From NCBI GenBank assembly GCA_001657315.1, contig LYSV01000050.1, forward strand, positions 1 through 39,823: 39,823 nt of DNA, read 5' to 3'. Below, one piece after another: positions 26,448 through 34,466 of this stretch. A program made the position numbers and the translations under genes. The stretch's first letter is position 1. Each line of letters starts with the position of its first letter. The DNA comes from Flammeovirgaceae bacterium BBD 1991-12 (GTDB lineage: Bacteria > Bacteroidota > Bacteroidia > Cytophagales > Cyclobacteriaceae). Below the pieces are notes generated by a model. That model did no database searches. It saw nothing but the letters and a program-made list of their open reading frames with translations, and was not told the DNA's origin.

Positions 26448-26474
26448 GGTTTCGTCGTATACGAAACCCCTATC
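26443..26474. terminator. strong hairpin overlapping the Nudix stop codon
   Basis: GATAGGGTTTCGT (26443-26455) pairs with ACGAAACCCCTATC (26461-26474), 13 bp with one bulged C and a 5-nt loop. Seven A residues directly precede it on the plus strand, so read on the minus strand it is a hairpin followed by seven T, the textbook intrinsic terminator form, whereas the plus strand lacks a T-run. The adjacent gene is on the plus strand, so it probably works in both directions or blocks antisense transcription. Confidence 0.6.
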
Positions 26475-26626
26475 AACCTTAAAATTAACTGTGATAACAC
26501 TAAAAAACCATGAAGGATGATTCATGCGTCTTGGTACTAAGATATGGCTGATCCGGCTCTAATAAAACTCACAAATCACTGATAACACAGCTATGTAATT
26601 TTTTTACCGGAATTGAACGAAAATAG

Positions 26627-26634
26627 TAGTTTTG
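26627..26634 (+). promoter_or_regulatory. candidate -7 box for the Sua5 gene
   Basis: TAGTTTTG matches TAnnTTTG and ends 10 nt before the ATG at 26645; a T-run lies 21 nt upstream as a possible -33 element. The mRNA leader would be only a few bases, and no Shine-Dalgarno sequence is present. Confidence 0.45.
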
Positions 26635-26644
26635 CATTCCTCAA

Positions 26645-27604
26645 ATGGCAGAGAGTGGCACAGATATTGACCGGGCAAAAAGCGAACTGGAAGCAGGGAA
26701 GCTGGTAGCCATCCCAACGGAAACCGTATATGGTCTGGCCGGTAATGCCTTTGATCCTCAGGCAATTGCCAGCGTATTTAAAGTCAAGAACCGCCCGTCG
26801 TTTGACCCTCTTATTGTGCATACTTGTTCACTGGAAAGGGTAAGGAGTCTGGCTTTAGGGATCCCCGAGATGGCAGTGGCACTGGCTGAAAGATTCTGGC
26901 CAGGCCCGATCACTTTACTACTGGAAAAGCGGGCCGTTATTCCAGACCTGGTCACCTCAGGTATGAATACTGTAGCACTGAGAATACCGAAACAGCCTCT
27001 GACCCTTCAATTGCTTGAACGGCTCGATTTTCCACTGGTAGCGCCAAGCGCCAACCCTTTTGGTTATATCAGCCCTACCACGGCGACGCATGTTAATGAC
27101 CAGCTTGGCAGCAGCATAGACTATATCCTCGATGGCGGTCCATGTGATATAGGCGTAGAATCAACCATTGTAGGCTTTGAAAACAACGAACCGGTCATCT
27201 ACCGCCTTGGGGGTACAAGCAGAGAACAAATAGAGCAGGTGATGGGCAAGGTGAAAGTAATGCCTCACTCCTCTTCAAATCCAAAAGCGCCAGGTATGCT
27301 AAAGAGCCACTATGCTCCCCGGGTACGGATCGTTTTGGGAGATATCAGCACCATGCTTTCACAGGTTGAAGATAAAGGCAAAACCGGCGTCATCTCCTTC
27401 CGGTCTTCCTTTGAAGATGTACCACAGGGACATCAGCGGATGCTGGCACCGGATGGAAGACTCGACACCGCTGCCAAAAATCTTTTCTCGGCCTTAAGGG
27501 AAATGGATACCAAACCGATAGATCTGATACTTGCCGAGCTGGTACCGGACCATGGCCTGGGGCTTGCCATTAACGACAGGTTAAAAAGAGCGGCTGCGGT
27601 GTAG
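26645..27604 (+). CDS. L-threonylcarbamoyladenylate synthase (Sua5 type)
   Basis: This enzyme makes threonylcarbamoyl-AMP from threonine, bicarbonate and ATP for the universal t6A modification of tRNAs that read ANN codons. The 319-aa protein has the N-terminal YrdC domain (KLVAIPTETVYGLAGNAFDP, KVKNRPSFDPLIVH, and APSANPFGYISPT) and the C-terminal Sua5 domain, joined by a linker with APGMLKSHYAPR, the Sua5 hallmark. It is therefore the longer Sua5 form, not the short TsaC form. ATG start with a promoter box very close by. It stands alone between the Nudix gene and pgk. Confidence 0.95.
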   Translation: MAESGTDIDRAKSELEAGKLVAIPTETVYGLAGNAFDPQAIASVFKVKNRPSFDPLIVHTCSLERVRSLALGIPEMAVALAERFWPGPITLLLEKRAVIPDLVTSGMNTVALRIPKQPLTLQLLERLDFPLVAPSANPFGYISPTTATHVNDQLGSSIDYILDGGPCDIGVESTIVGFENNEPVIYRLGGTSREQIEQVMGKVKVMPHSSSNPKAPGMLKSHYAPRVRIVLGDISTMLSQVEDKGKTGVISFRSSFEDVPQGHQRMLAPDGRLDTAAKNLFSALREMDTKPIDLILAELVPDHGLGLAINDRLKRAAAV

Positions 27605-27767
27605 TGGTGCACAGATCGATTATGGTCAGTGAACGGTTGGGGTACATGACCAACCAATAACAACACTCTATTAAAAGCTTACCAAAATTCACCCAAGCTG
27701 ACTAAAATCAACTCCGTATCGTTACGGTTTATCATTAATTTTTGGAAATTAGCCGAACCAAATTTTA

Positions 27768-28961
27768 ATGACTATGAAAACCATTGACAATATAAATTTC
27801 GAAGGAAAAAGGGCATTGATCCGGGTAGATTTCAATGTACCTTTAAATGCAGAATTCAGGATCACTGATGACACCAGGATCAGGGCAGCCGTGCCTACTA
27901 TCAAAAAAATACTGAACGATGGAGGCTCTGCCATTCTGATGTCACACCTGGGCAGGCCCAAATCCGGCCCTGAGGAAAAGTTTTCTCTGAAACATTTGGT
28001 CGATGATCTCTCAGGGCGCTTTGGCACACAGGTGAAATTTGCCAGCGACTGTGTAGGAGCTGAGGCTGAAACCCTTTCAGCCGGCCTGCAACCTGGAGAA
28101 GTGCTTTTGCTGGAAAACCTCCGGTTCCACCCGCAGGAGACCAAAGGCGACGAATCCTTTGCCGAACAGCTTTCCAAACACGGCGATATTTATGTCAATG
28201 ATGCATTTGGCACAGCACACCGGGCTCACGCTTCTACAAGCATAGTAGCAAAATTCTTTGATGAAAAAGTCTGTGGTTATGTAATGGCGGCAGAGTTGGA
28301 AAATGCACAGAAGGTTCTTGAAAAAGCGGCCAAACCTTACACCGCCATTATGGGAGGAGCCAAAATATCTGACAAGATACTGATCATCGAGCGCCTCCTG
28401 GATAAGGTGGATAACCTCATCATTGGTGGAGGAATGTCCTACACCTTTTTCAAAGCTATGGGAGGAAACATAGGCTCATCATTACTGGAAGAGGATAAAC
28501 TTGAGCTGGCGAAAGAGCTGATCAAAAAAGCAAAGGAAAAAGGGGTCAACCTGGAATTACCTTTTGACTCGGTAGTAGCAGATGCTTTTGACAACAACGC
28601 CAACACACAAACCACTCCCAACACCAGTATCCCTGAAGGATGGATGGGGCTGGACATTGGGCCACAGGCGCGGGAGGTTTTTTCCAATACTATCGAAGAA
28701 TCAAAAACCATACTATGGAATGGACCTATGGGTGTGTTTGAAATGGAATCCTTTGCCCAAGGCACGGAAGCCGTAGCTGAAGCAGTGGTAAAAGCTACAA
28801 ACAATGGCGCTTTTTCGCTCATCGGTGGTGGTGATTCAGCAGCAGCTGTGAATAACCTCGGTTATGGAGACAAGGTATCTTATGTATCCACCGGAGGTGG
28901 AGCCCTGCTGGAGTACATGGAAGGGAAAGAGCTTCCAGGAGTAAAAGCGATAGAAGGATAG
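27768..28961 (+). CDS. pgk: phosphoglycerate kinase
   Basis: Pgk forms ATP from 1,3-bisphosphoglycerate in glycolysis, in the cytoplasm. The 397-aa protein has the N-terminal [11 protein letters not shown] signature, the substrate-binding [14 protein letters not shown], the [11 protein letters not shown] hinge region, and the C-terminal nucleotide-binding IGGGDSAAA block. Length fits (family about 395). Two in-frame ATGs are possible, 27768 and 27774; the second (MKTIDNINF, 395 aa) resembles relatives more. A perfect hairpin lies 22 bp downstream, shared with the converging recQ. Confidence 0.97.
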   Translation: MTMKTIDNINFEGKRALIRVDFNVPLNAEFRITDDTRIRAAVPTIKKILNDGGSAILMSHLGRPKSGPEEKFSLKHLVDDLSGRFGTQVKFASDCVGAEAETLSAGLQPGEVLLLENLRFHPQETKGDESFAEQLSKHGDIYVNDAFGTAHRAHASTSIVAKFFDEKVCGYVMAAELENAQKVLEKAAKPYTAIMGGAKISDKILIIERLLDKVDNLIIGGGMSYTFFKAMGGNIGSSLLEEDKLELAKELIKKAKEKGVNLELPFDSVVADAFDNNANTQTTPNTSIPEGWMGLDIGPQAREVFSNTIEESKTILWNGPMGVFEMESFAQGTEAVAEAVVKATNNGAFSLIGGGDSAAAVNNLGYGDKVSYVSTGGGALLEYMEGKELPGVKAIEG

Positions 28962-28983
28962 TATATAATTTGATAGAACAGCC

Positions 28984-29016
28984 AACCTTACCAGGCCTTA
29001 TAGGCCTGGTAAGGTT
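28984..29016. terminator. perfect 14-bp hairpin between convergent pgk and recQ
   Basis: AACCTTACCAGGCC (28984-28997) pairs without mismatch with GGCCTGGTAAGGTT (29003-29016), loop TTATA. It starts 22 bp after the pgk stop and ends 5 bp before the recQ stop. Its symmetry and position suggest a bidirectional transcription stop for both genes, although neither strand has a long T-run. Confidence 0.7.
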
Positions 29017-29021
29017 ACTTA

Positions 29022-30929
29022 TCATACAGTCCTGTGTAATCTCCAAAGGTTATCATATTTCAATTCATTACGGTCCAGCATTTCACGTATGACCTGTAGG
29101 AACATCTCCCGGTCTGTGGGATTTACTTTTTCCATGATGTCCTCTACCTGCAGTGGTCCTTCTGTCAGCACGTGATCGATCAGGTGATGATACCTATTAA
29201 TGTGAATGCCCTCACTTTTCTTTTTTTGCGCCAGACAGATGTCGCATATTCCACATCTTTCCTGATACTTCTCTCCAAAGTATTCCAGAAGAAGCTCCGT
29301 TCTGCACCGCTCCTGATGCTTCGCATAATGAATAACACTGGCCATTTTTTGTTTGGCCAGCCTTGCTCTCTGTTCCAGAATGACCTTGTTTACCGTCAGA
29401 TATGCCGGGTCCTGTCTGGGTAAAGTAAAGATCACCTGCGGTTTATCCTTCTGTTTGTTATATACCACTATTCCCAATTCATCCAGGCGCGTAAGACCGG
29501 ATATTACCTCTTTTTCCTCAACTCCCATGAACCGGGCCAGTTGATATTCCGAGATACTCATAAAATGACTGAACATTTCACCACCATATAATCTGAGCAC
29601 ACCCTTGATCAGTGGATCAAACATGGAATTAGCCACCTGAAATTTATACAGTTCGGTATTATCTACAGCAATGTGAAGATGTGACGGGTGGTAGTAGCTT
29701 TCATTAAAGGTGATAAGCTCCTCGTCTTCCATTTTCCGGAGTGCATAGAATACCTCAAGGTGATGCAGACCATAGTTTTCCGAGAATTCCCTGATGTCAA
29801 AATCGAAGCTTTGCCCCATTCCACTGCCAATGGCCAGCTTGTAATAATTGGCCAGTGACTGATATACCTTTTTCAGATAGTCAAGGGACGGATACTGCAG
29901 TTCAACCCGGTGTTTGAGCTCATCCGCATCGGCTTCATTGAACAGGATTACCGCATAAGCCTTAGCCTCATCACGCCCGGCACGGCCCGCCTCCTGGTAG
30001 TAGGATTCCAGATCCTGGGTCAGGCTCATGTGTACGACCACCCTCACGTCCGCCTTATCAATCCCCATTCCAAAGGCATTGGTAGCTACCATTACCCTCA
30101 CCTGATTTTTGACCCATTTCTCCTGCTTCTGCGAGCGCTCATGATGTGGAAGCCCTGCATGGTAAAATTCAGCAAAAACCCCATTTTTCAGAAGAAACCT
30201 GGCAACATCCTTGCAGGCCTTTCTGGTGTTCAGGTAAACGATCGCCGGACCCGGCACATTTCTCAGCACTTCCAGCAGTTTGGCCTCCTTGTTTTCAACA
30301 TTCCTGACCGAATAGGACAGGTTAGCCCGCGCGAAGCTTTTCTGAAATACACTCTTCTGTCGGAACTGAAGCTTTTCCTGAATATCTGCGACCACCTCCG
30401 GGGTAGCCGTCGCCGTAAGTGCTATAATATTGACCGCGGGGATGGTATGCCTCACCTCCGCTATTTTGAGATAGGCCGGACGAAAATCGTAGCCCCATTG
30501 CGAAATACAGTGGGCTTCATCCACCGCCAGCAGGGAAACGTTCATCTTTGCTACCCTTTCCCTGAATATCTCCGTCTCCAGACGTTCCGGGGATATATAA
30601 AGAAATTTCACGTCACCGTAGATACAATTATCCAGCTTAATATCTATTTCCTTCTTCTTCATCCCGGAGAAGATGGCCTCCGCCTTTATCCCTCTTGATC
30701 TAAGCTGCTCCACCTGATCCTGCATCAGGGCGATCAGAGGTGTGATCACCAGACAGACCCCTTCCCTGATCAGGCCAGGCACCTGAAAACACAGGGATTT
30801 CCCTCCGCCGGTGGGCATAAGGGCGAGAACATCCTGCCCATTGAGGGTAACATCAATAATATCCTCCTGCAATGGACGAAAGGTCTCATACCCCCAGTAC
30901 TCCTTTAATATGGCCAGTGTTTGCTTCAA
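29022..30929 (-). CDS. recQ: ATP-dependent DNA helicase RecQ
   Basis: RecQ unwinds recombination and replication intermediates, 3' to 5'. The 635-aa protein has Walker A MPTGGGKSLCFQ (Lys44), VDEAHCISQWGYDFR (motif II plus the aromatic loop), ATNAFGMGIDKADVR and QEAGRAGRD (motif VI). A zinc-binding RQC segment follows (Cys residues in QERCGICDIC and an earlier CRTELL). I see no clear HRDC domain; a short winged-helix-like C-terminus closes the protein. The start is TTG at 30927-30929, which gives the usual short lead before YWGYETFRPLQ; no ATG fits. Divergent from the AhpD-like gene with only 57 bp between. Confidence 0.95.
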   Translation of the reverse strand: MKQTLAILKEYWGYETFRPLQEDIIDVTLNGQDVLALMPTGGGKSLCFQVPGLIREGVCLVITPLIALMQDQVEQLRSRGIKAEAIFSGMKKKEIDIKLDNCIYGDVKFLYISPERLETEIFRERVAKMNVSLLAVDEAHCISQWGYDFRPAYLKIAEVRHTIPAVNIIALTATATPEVVADIQEKLQFRQKSVFQKSFARANLSYSVRNVENKEAKLLEVLRNVPGPAIVYLNTRKACKDVARFLLKNGVFAEFYHAGLPHHERSQKQEKWVKNQVRVMVATNAFGMGIDKADVRVVVHMSLTQDLESYYQEAGRAGRDEAKAYAVILFNEADADELKHRVELQYPSLDYLKKVYQSLANYYKLAIGSGMGQSFDFDIREFSENYGLHHLEVFYALRKMEDEELITFNESYYHPSHLHIAVDNTELYKFQVANSMFDPLIKGVLRLYGGEMFSHFMSISEYQLARFMGVEEKEVISGLTRLDELGIVVYNKQKDKPQVIFTLPRQDPAYLTVNKVILEQRARLAKQKMASVIHYAKHQERCRTELLLEYFGEKYQERCGICDICLAQKKKSEGIHINRYHHLIDHVLTEGPLQVEDIMEKVNPTDREMFLQVIREMLDRNELKYDNLWRLHRTV

Positions 30930-30986
30930 GACATTTTTGAATCATCTAAATTAAATAATTTCACACCACATTAGAACCCAGGTCCT

Positions 30987-31550
30987 ATGACGTTTATTAA
31001 AGTGATTCAGCCGGAAGAAGCTGAAGGAGAGCTCAGATCCATTTATGAACATTTGATCAAAACCCGCGGCAAGCTGGCCGAAGTGCATAAGATACAGAGC
31101 CTGAACCCTGTAAGTATTGTCAATCACATGGATCTGTATGCTACTATCATGTTTGGAAGATCTCCGCTCAGGCGATACCAGCGGGAAATGATCGCCGTAG
31201 TAGTATCCGGCGCCAACAAATGTGCCTATTGTGTGCGGCACCATGGGCTCGCTCTTGACCATTTCTGGAAGGACCGGGCAAGGGTAGACCGACTGGCGGA
31301 AGATTTCAATGACTGTGGGTTGGATGAAGTGGATATCTCTATTTGCGAATATGCACGCCAGCTCACTTTAAAGCCGAATGCGATCGACGAATGCCAACAC
31401 GTCAATACCCTGAAGGAACGGGGGTTGGATGACAGGGCCATTCTGGATATAGCCCTGATCACCAGCTACTTCAACTTTGTCAATCGGATGGTGCTGGGGC
31501 TGGGTGTTGAACTGGAGGCCGATGGTGGTGGGGGATATGACTATGACTAG
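30987..31550 (+). CDS. AhpD/carboxymuconolactone decarboxylase family peroxidase-related protein
   Basis: The 187-aa, all-helical protein carries the AhpD-type redox motif CAYCVRHHG near residue 78, with the CxxC pair and the following His that define this peroxidase-like group. Members reduce peroxides or act as thiol relays; the true substrate here is unknown. The C-terminal end is short and acidic with Gly/Tyr (GGGGYDYD). ATG start with an AGG 5 nt upstream as a weak ribosome-binding site. Divergent from recQ. The neighbouring Crp/Fnr regulator and membrane protein hint at a redox-linked locus, but they lie on the other strand. Confidence 0.9.
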   Translation: MTFIKVIQPEEAEGELRSIYEHLIKTRGKLAEVHKIQSLNPVSIVNHMDLYATIMFGRSPLRRYQREMIAVVVSGANKCAYCVRHHGLALDHFWKDRARVDRLAEDFNDCGLDEVDISICEYARQLTLKPNAIDECQHVNTLKERGLDDRAILDIALITSYFNFVNRMVLGLGVELEADGGGGYDYD

Positions 31551-31646
31551 CCGGATTTCCGCTAAAGGCGCTACCAACCCACCATATTGTATGCTCCGTC
31601 CGGCAACGGAAAAGTAAAGTACCGGCGACACCAGACAAACAACAGA

Positions 31647-31868
31647 TCAATGTGTTGTCTTTGCTTTCTTTATCGGACATGTGCTTATGCCGAAGACAAG
31701 GTAAAGTGGACATACACTCACCAGACTTGTTAAAACGAAAATACCTGCCACAGCCAATAGCAGAATAGCCCATACGCCTGAAACAACATTGATTAAAAAC
31801 AAAACCGCAATAGCAGCTGCAATTATCAGCCTGATAATTTTATCAGCAGATCCCATATTCTTTTTCAT
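31647..31868 (-). CDS. small DUF2892-type inner membrane protein
   Basis: The 73-aa protein begins MKKNMGSADKIIRLIIAAAI and has two hydrophobic helices joined by a short turn, followed by CPLYLVFGISTCP with two Cys. This is the YgaP-like DUF2892 membrane domain, often found alone or fused to rhodanese domains in sulfur metabolism. ATG start. It lies 104 bp downstream of the Crp/Fnr gene, same strand, with a candidate promoter box of its own, so the regulator may control it (inference). Confidence 0.85.
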   Translation of the reverse strand: MKKNMGSADKIIRLIIAAAIAVLFLINVVSGVWAILLLAVAGIFVLTSLVSVCPLYLVFGISTCPIKKAKTTH

Positions 31869-31932
31869 GACCTTAATTTTTTGGTTAGTTACTTTTACCG
31901 GAACTGATGATGGAATATCCTCAGCTCCAAAC

Positions 31933-31940
31933 CAAAATTA
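31933..31940 (-). promoter_or_regulatory. candidate -7 box for the DUF2892-type gene
   Basis: The minus strand reads TAATTTTG (TAnnTTTG), 64 nt before the ATG of the small membrane protein. A TTG lies 16 nt further upstream, shorter than the usual spacing, so the assignment is tentative. Confidence 0.35.
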
Positions 31941-31972
31941 TCGTACCGAAAACAGGCAAGCAGTGACTTAGG

Positions 31973-32608
31973 TTACCACGCTGTTATTTTTATACCATTC
32001 CCCATTTGTTTAACTACTCCTTCATGTTCCAGTTTCTTCATTACACGGCTGATCACCTCACGTGCCGTACCCAGCTCATTGGCGATCTGCCGGTGAGATA
32101 TCTTAAGGGGATTGGATTGGGTAAGTGAAGATTTTTGTCTTAGGTACTCCAGCAGTCTTGTATCCAACCGGTTATAGAGCAGATGATTGATGGTATCCAG
32201 CAGATCGCTGTATCGCATATTGAAATGATGAAAAAAAACGTTGTTCATATCAGGAAATTTCCGCAACCAGTCTGAAACCTTATCCGAAGGAATGAGAAGA
32301 GCTCTGGTATCTTCCTCAGCAATGGCAAATACTCTGCTCGGTTCATTCATAAGACTTGCCGAGAAAGACATAATGCAGGTTTCCCGTGGTCTGATATAAT
32401 ACAGCAAAAGTTCCTTTTCTTCATAACGGGTAAATACCTTGACAAGCCCCTCAATAACAATAGGTATGACTTTTACGTATTGGCCCGACCTGAGGATCTC
32501 CTGCCCGGTGGAGATGTCCCTGACCCTGCCGAACTCCAGTACCTGATCCAAAAGGTCCGTCCCAAAATGTGCCAAAGACTGTCTGATTTCTTCTTCCAAT
32601 GAGGTCAT
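31973..32608 (-). CDS. Crp/Fnr family transcriptional regulator
   Basis: The 211-aa protein has an N-terminal cyclic-nucleotide-binding-type beta-barrel (about residues 20-140, with EILRSGQYVKVIPIVIEG), a dimerisation helix and a C-terminal winged helix-turn-helix (HRQIANELGTAREVISRVMKKLE). It has no Cys cluster of the FNR oxygen-sensing type at the N-terminus, and the cAMP-binding Arg/Glu pattern is not clear, so the ligand is unknown. ATG start. It lies just upstream of, and on the same strand as, the small DUF2892 protein, its likeliest target by position. Confidence 0.93.
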   Translation of the reverse strand: MTSLEEEIRQSLAHFGTDLLDQVLEFGRVRDISTGQEILRSGQYVKVIPIVIEGLVKVFTRYEEKELLLYYIRPRETCIMSFSASLMNEPSRVFAIAEEDTRALLIPSDKVSDWLRKFPDMNNVFFHHFNMRYSDLLDTINHLLYNRLDTRLLEYLRQKSSLTQSNPLKISHRQIANELGTAREVISRVMKKLEHEGVVKQMGNGIKITAW

Positions 32609-32674
32609 AATACCGGTTCTCTTTTATATGTAAGCTGTAACAGACAGGCCTGCTCAACAATTCCCATGGTTATG

Positions 32675-32705
32675 AGTCTTAAGTAGTGAGTAATAAGTCT
32701 TAAGT
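32675..32705. repeat. short direct repeat, period 21 bp
   Basis: AGTCTTAAGT occurs at 32675-32684 and exactly again at 32696-32705. It lies in the 209-bp gap upstream of the Crp/Fnr gene and after the PorE-like gene. The rest of the gap shows no gene. The 21-bp spacing matches the repeat near dnaG. Confidence 0.45.
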
Positions 32706-32817
32706 GTTAGGTCCCGGATCCTGTCCGTGGGCTTTAAGACCTGCGATTTTGCCCTTGATCACTTAAATCTACACATGACTCATAAGATACAAAAGGGGTT
32801 GGTTCCAGGGTCATACC

Positions 32818-34449
32818 TCAAAATACCGGATCCTCAGTCGACTCCACAAGGTAGAGCTCTTCCACACTCCGGCCTGGTCCGTCAGATAGTTCACTGTAAC
32901 GTTGTACTTTTCGGATAAAGGCATCATCATAGCCTCTACTCCGGATCATTTCCAAGGTTTGTAAAGCATTGTCCAGTCCGGTGTATTCTCCATAGGTATA
33001 ACGATGAAATCCGTCCTTTCCATCATGCTTAAGTACACCTTCCAGATCCTTGAGGAAGCTTCTTCGAACAGTTTTAGGGTTGAGCAAAGCCAATATCTGG
33101 ACGGTGTATACATACTCCGGTTCCACTTTTACCATGGTTGTGGTATCTTCAGCTATTGTTTCTTCAGGAGGCTCGGGCATGGAGATCGTAAACTGGTACA
33201 GGTCATCGTCCCCCACTCCTCCTGAACGGTTGGAAGAGAAGAATCCAAAGTCTCCAGAGTCATTAAGGACAAAAGCAAAATCATCCCTGCCAGAGTTGAC
33301 AGGAGCCTTAAGATTTTGAACAGATGCTCTTGCTCCTGGCCTGGTCTGATAAATATCCAACCCGCCTAGTCCTCCATGACCATCGGAAGTGAAGTAAAGC
33401 GTGCCATCCCGATGAATAAAGGGAAACATTTCATTGCCTTTGGTATTGATCCCTGCTCCCAGGTTTTCAGGAGTATTCCAGTTACCATTGGAAAATCTGC
33501 TACGATAAAGATCTGTTCCACCCTGCCCTCCTGGCATATCTGATGAAAAATAAAGTAGCGTGCCATCGACACTTACCGACGGGTGCCCCACAGAATACTT
33601 CTCTTCGGCCAGTTGTATGAGCTCCGGCTGACCCCAGCTCCCATCCTCTTTCTTTTCCGCAAAGAAAAGCTGCAAACGAATGGTTCCATCCTGCTTTTTA
33701 GTAGCCTTTGAGTTCGGGTTATTCCGGGTAAAGATCATCTTTTCACCATCATCATAAAGGGCAGCAGGCCCCTCATGGTATCTGGTATTGATGTTCTTCG
33801 GAAGCTTTTCGGGTGCGGTCAGCGTACCGTTGTCGTCATATTTGCTTTGGTAAAGATCAAGATAAGCGCTGTTGGTACGGGCATATCTTTTTCCCCGTGC
33901 CACCTCTTCCCTAGCTGACGCAAAAATGATCCCTCCCTCATAAAATGTAACTCCAAAATCCGAATAGGGCGAGTTGATCTCAGCCAGCTGTACGTTATAG
34001 TTAGCCTCTTTTGTCTGGTAGTCGACAATTCGGGAAAGTACAGCCAGTTTTTTTTGAGAACGATCATCACCGGGTGCACTTTGGGCATGAGCTTTATACC
34101 ATTGTTCAGCCTCATCATATTTACCATTGCTCATCAGCACTTCTGCAAATTTGTATTGCTCCTCTATTGGGAGTTCTCCTACTTCAGCAGCCTTCCGGTA
34201 CCATTCTTCCGCCAGGCTCAGGTCCCCTGTTTTGTGACGACAATCCGCAACCATCAGGTAAATTGCCTGATCTTCCACCTCCTGGGCAATCTCTTCATAC
34301 AAAAGGGCTGCTTCCCTGTAATTAAACCTTGTAAAAAGTTGTTCTGCCCTCGCCTTCTTTTTCTTCAGCTTTGCGTCATCATTTTGCGCCGGCAGTTCTA
34401 CACAAAAAACTAAAAGAAATAAAAAAAATATAGTCACTGACCTTTTCAT
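32818..34449 (-). CDS. PorE-like TPR/beta-propeller protein with a SPOR-like C-terminus
   Basis: The protein (543 aa from the ATG at 34447-34449; a GTG one codon upstream is the alternative) has a signal peptide ending near LPAQ, tetratricopeptide-like helices at about 30-150, a PD40/WD40-like propeller at about 165-420 (repeated GxLYFSSDxxGGxGGxDLY blocks), a Pro/Glu linker and a final domain at about 447-518 starting YTVQILAL. PorE, the T9SS partner protein, has TPR and propeller domains but normally ends in an OmpA-like peptidoglycan-binding domain. Here that is absent and the last domain looks like SPOR, which also binds peptidoglycan. It lies 17 nt after the PorP/SprF gene stop, so the pair is co-transcribed. 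Confidence 0.87.
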   Translation of the reverse strand: MKRSVTIFFLFLLVFCVELPAQNDDAKLKKKKARAEQLFTRFNYREAALLYEEIAQEVEDQAIYLMVADCRHKTGDLSLAEEWYRKAAEVGELPIEEQYKFAEVLMSNGKYDEAEQWYKAHAQSAPGDDRSQKKLAVLSRIVDYQTKEANYNVQLAEINSPYSDFGVTFYEGGIIFASAREEVARGKRYARTNSAYLDLYQSKYDDNGTLTAPEKLPKNINTRYHEGPAALYDDGEKMIFTRNNPNSKATKKQDGTIRLQLFFAEKKEDGSWGQPELIQLAEEKYSVGHPSVSVDGTLLYFSSDMPGGQGGTDLYRSRFSNGNWNTPENLGAGINTKGNEMFPFIHRDGTLYFTSDGHGGLGGLDIYQTRPGARASVQNLKAPVNSGRDDFAFVLNDSGDFGFFSSNRSGGVGDDDLYQFTISMPEPPEETIAEDTTTMVKVEPEYVYTVQILALLNPKTVRRSFLKDLEGVLKHDGKDGFHRYTYGEYTGLDNALQTLEMIRSRGYDDAFIRKVQRYSELSDGPGRSVEELYLVESTEDPVF

Positions 34450-34466
34450 CACAAATCACTTAACCG

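Noticed and set aside
29910-30698. 262-aa plus-strand frame opposite recQ
   Set aside because: Long only because the opposite strand is coding; composition is unlike a real protein and it covers the conserved RecQ motifs.
34450-34452. GTG start of the PorE-like gene
   Set aside because: An ATG follows as the very next codon and is the more likely start; the difference is one residue.
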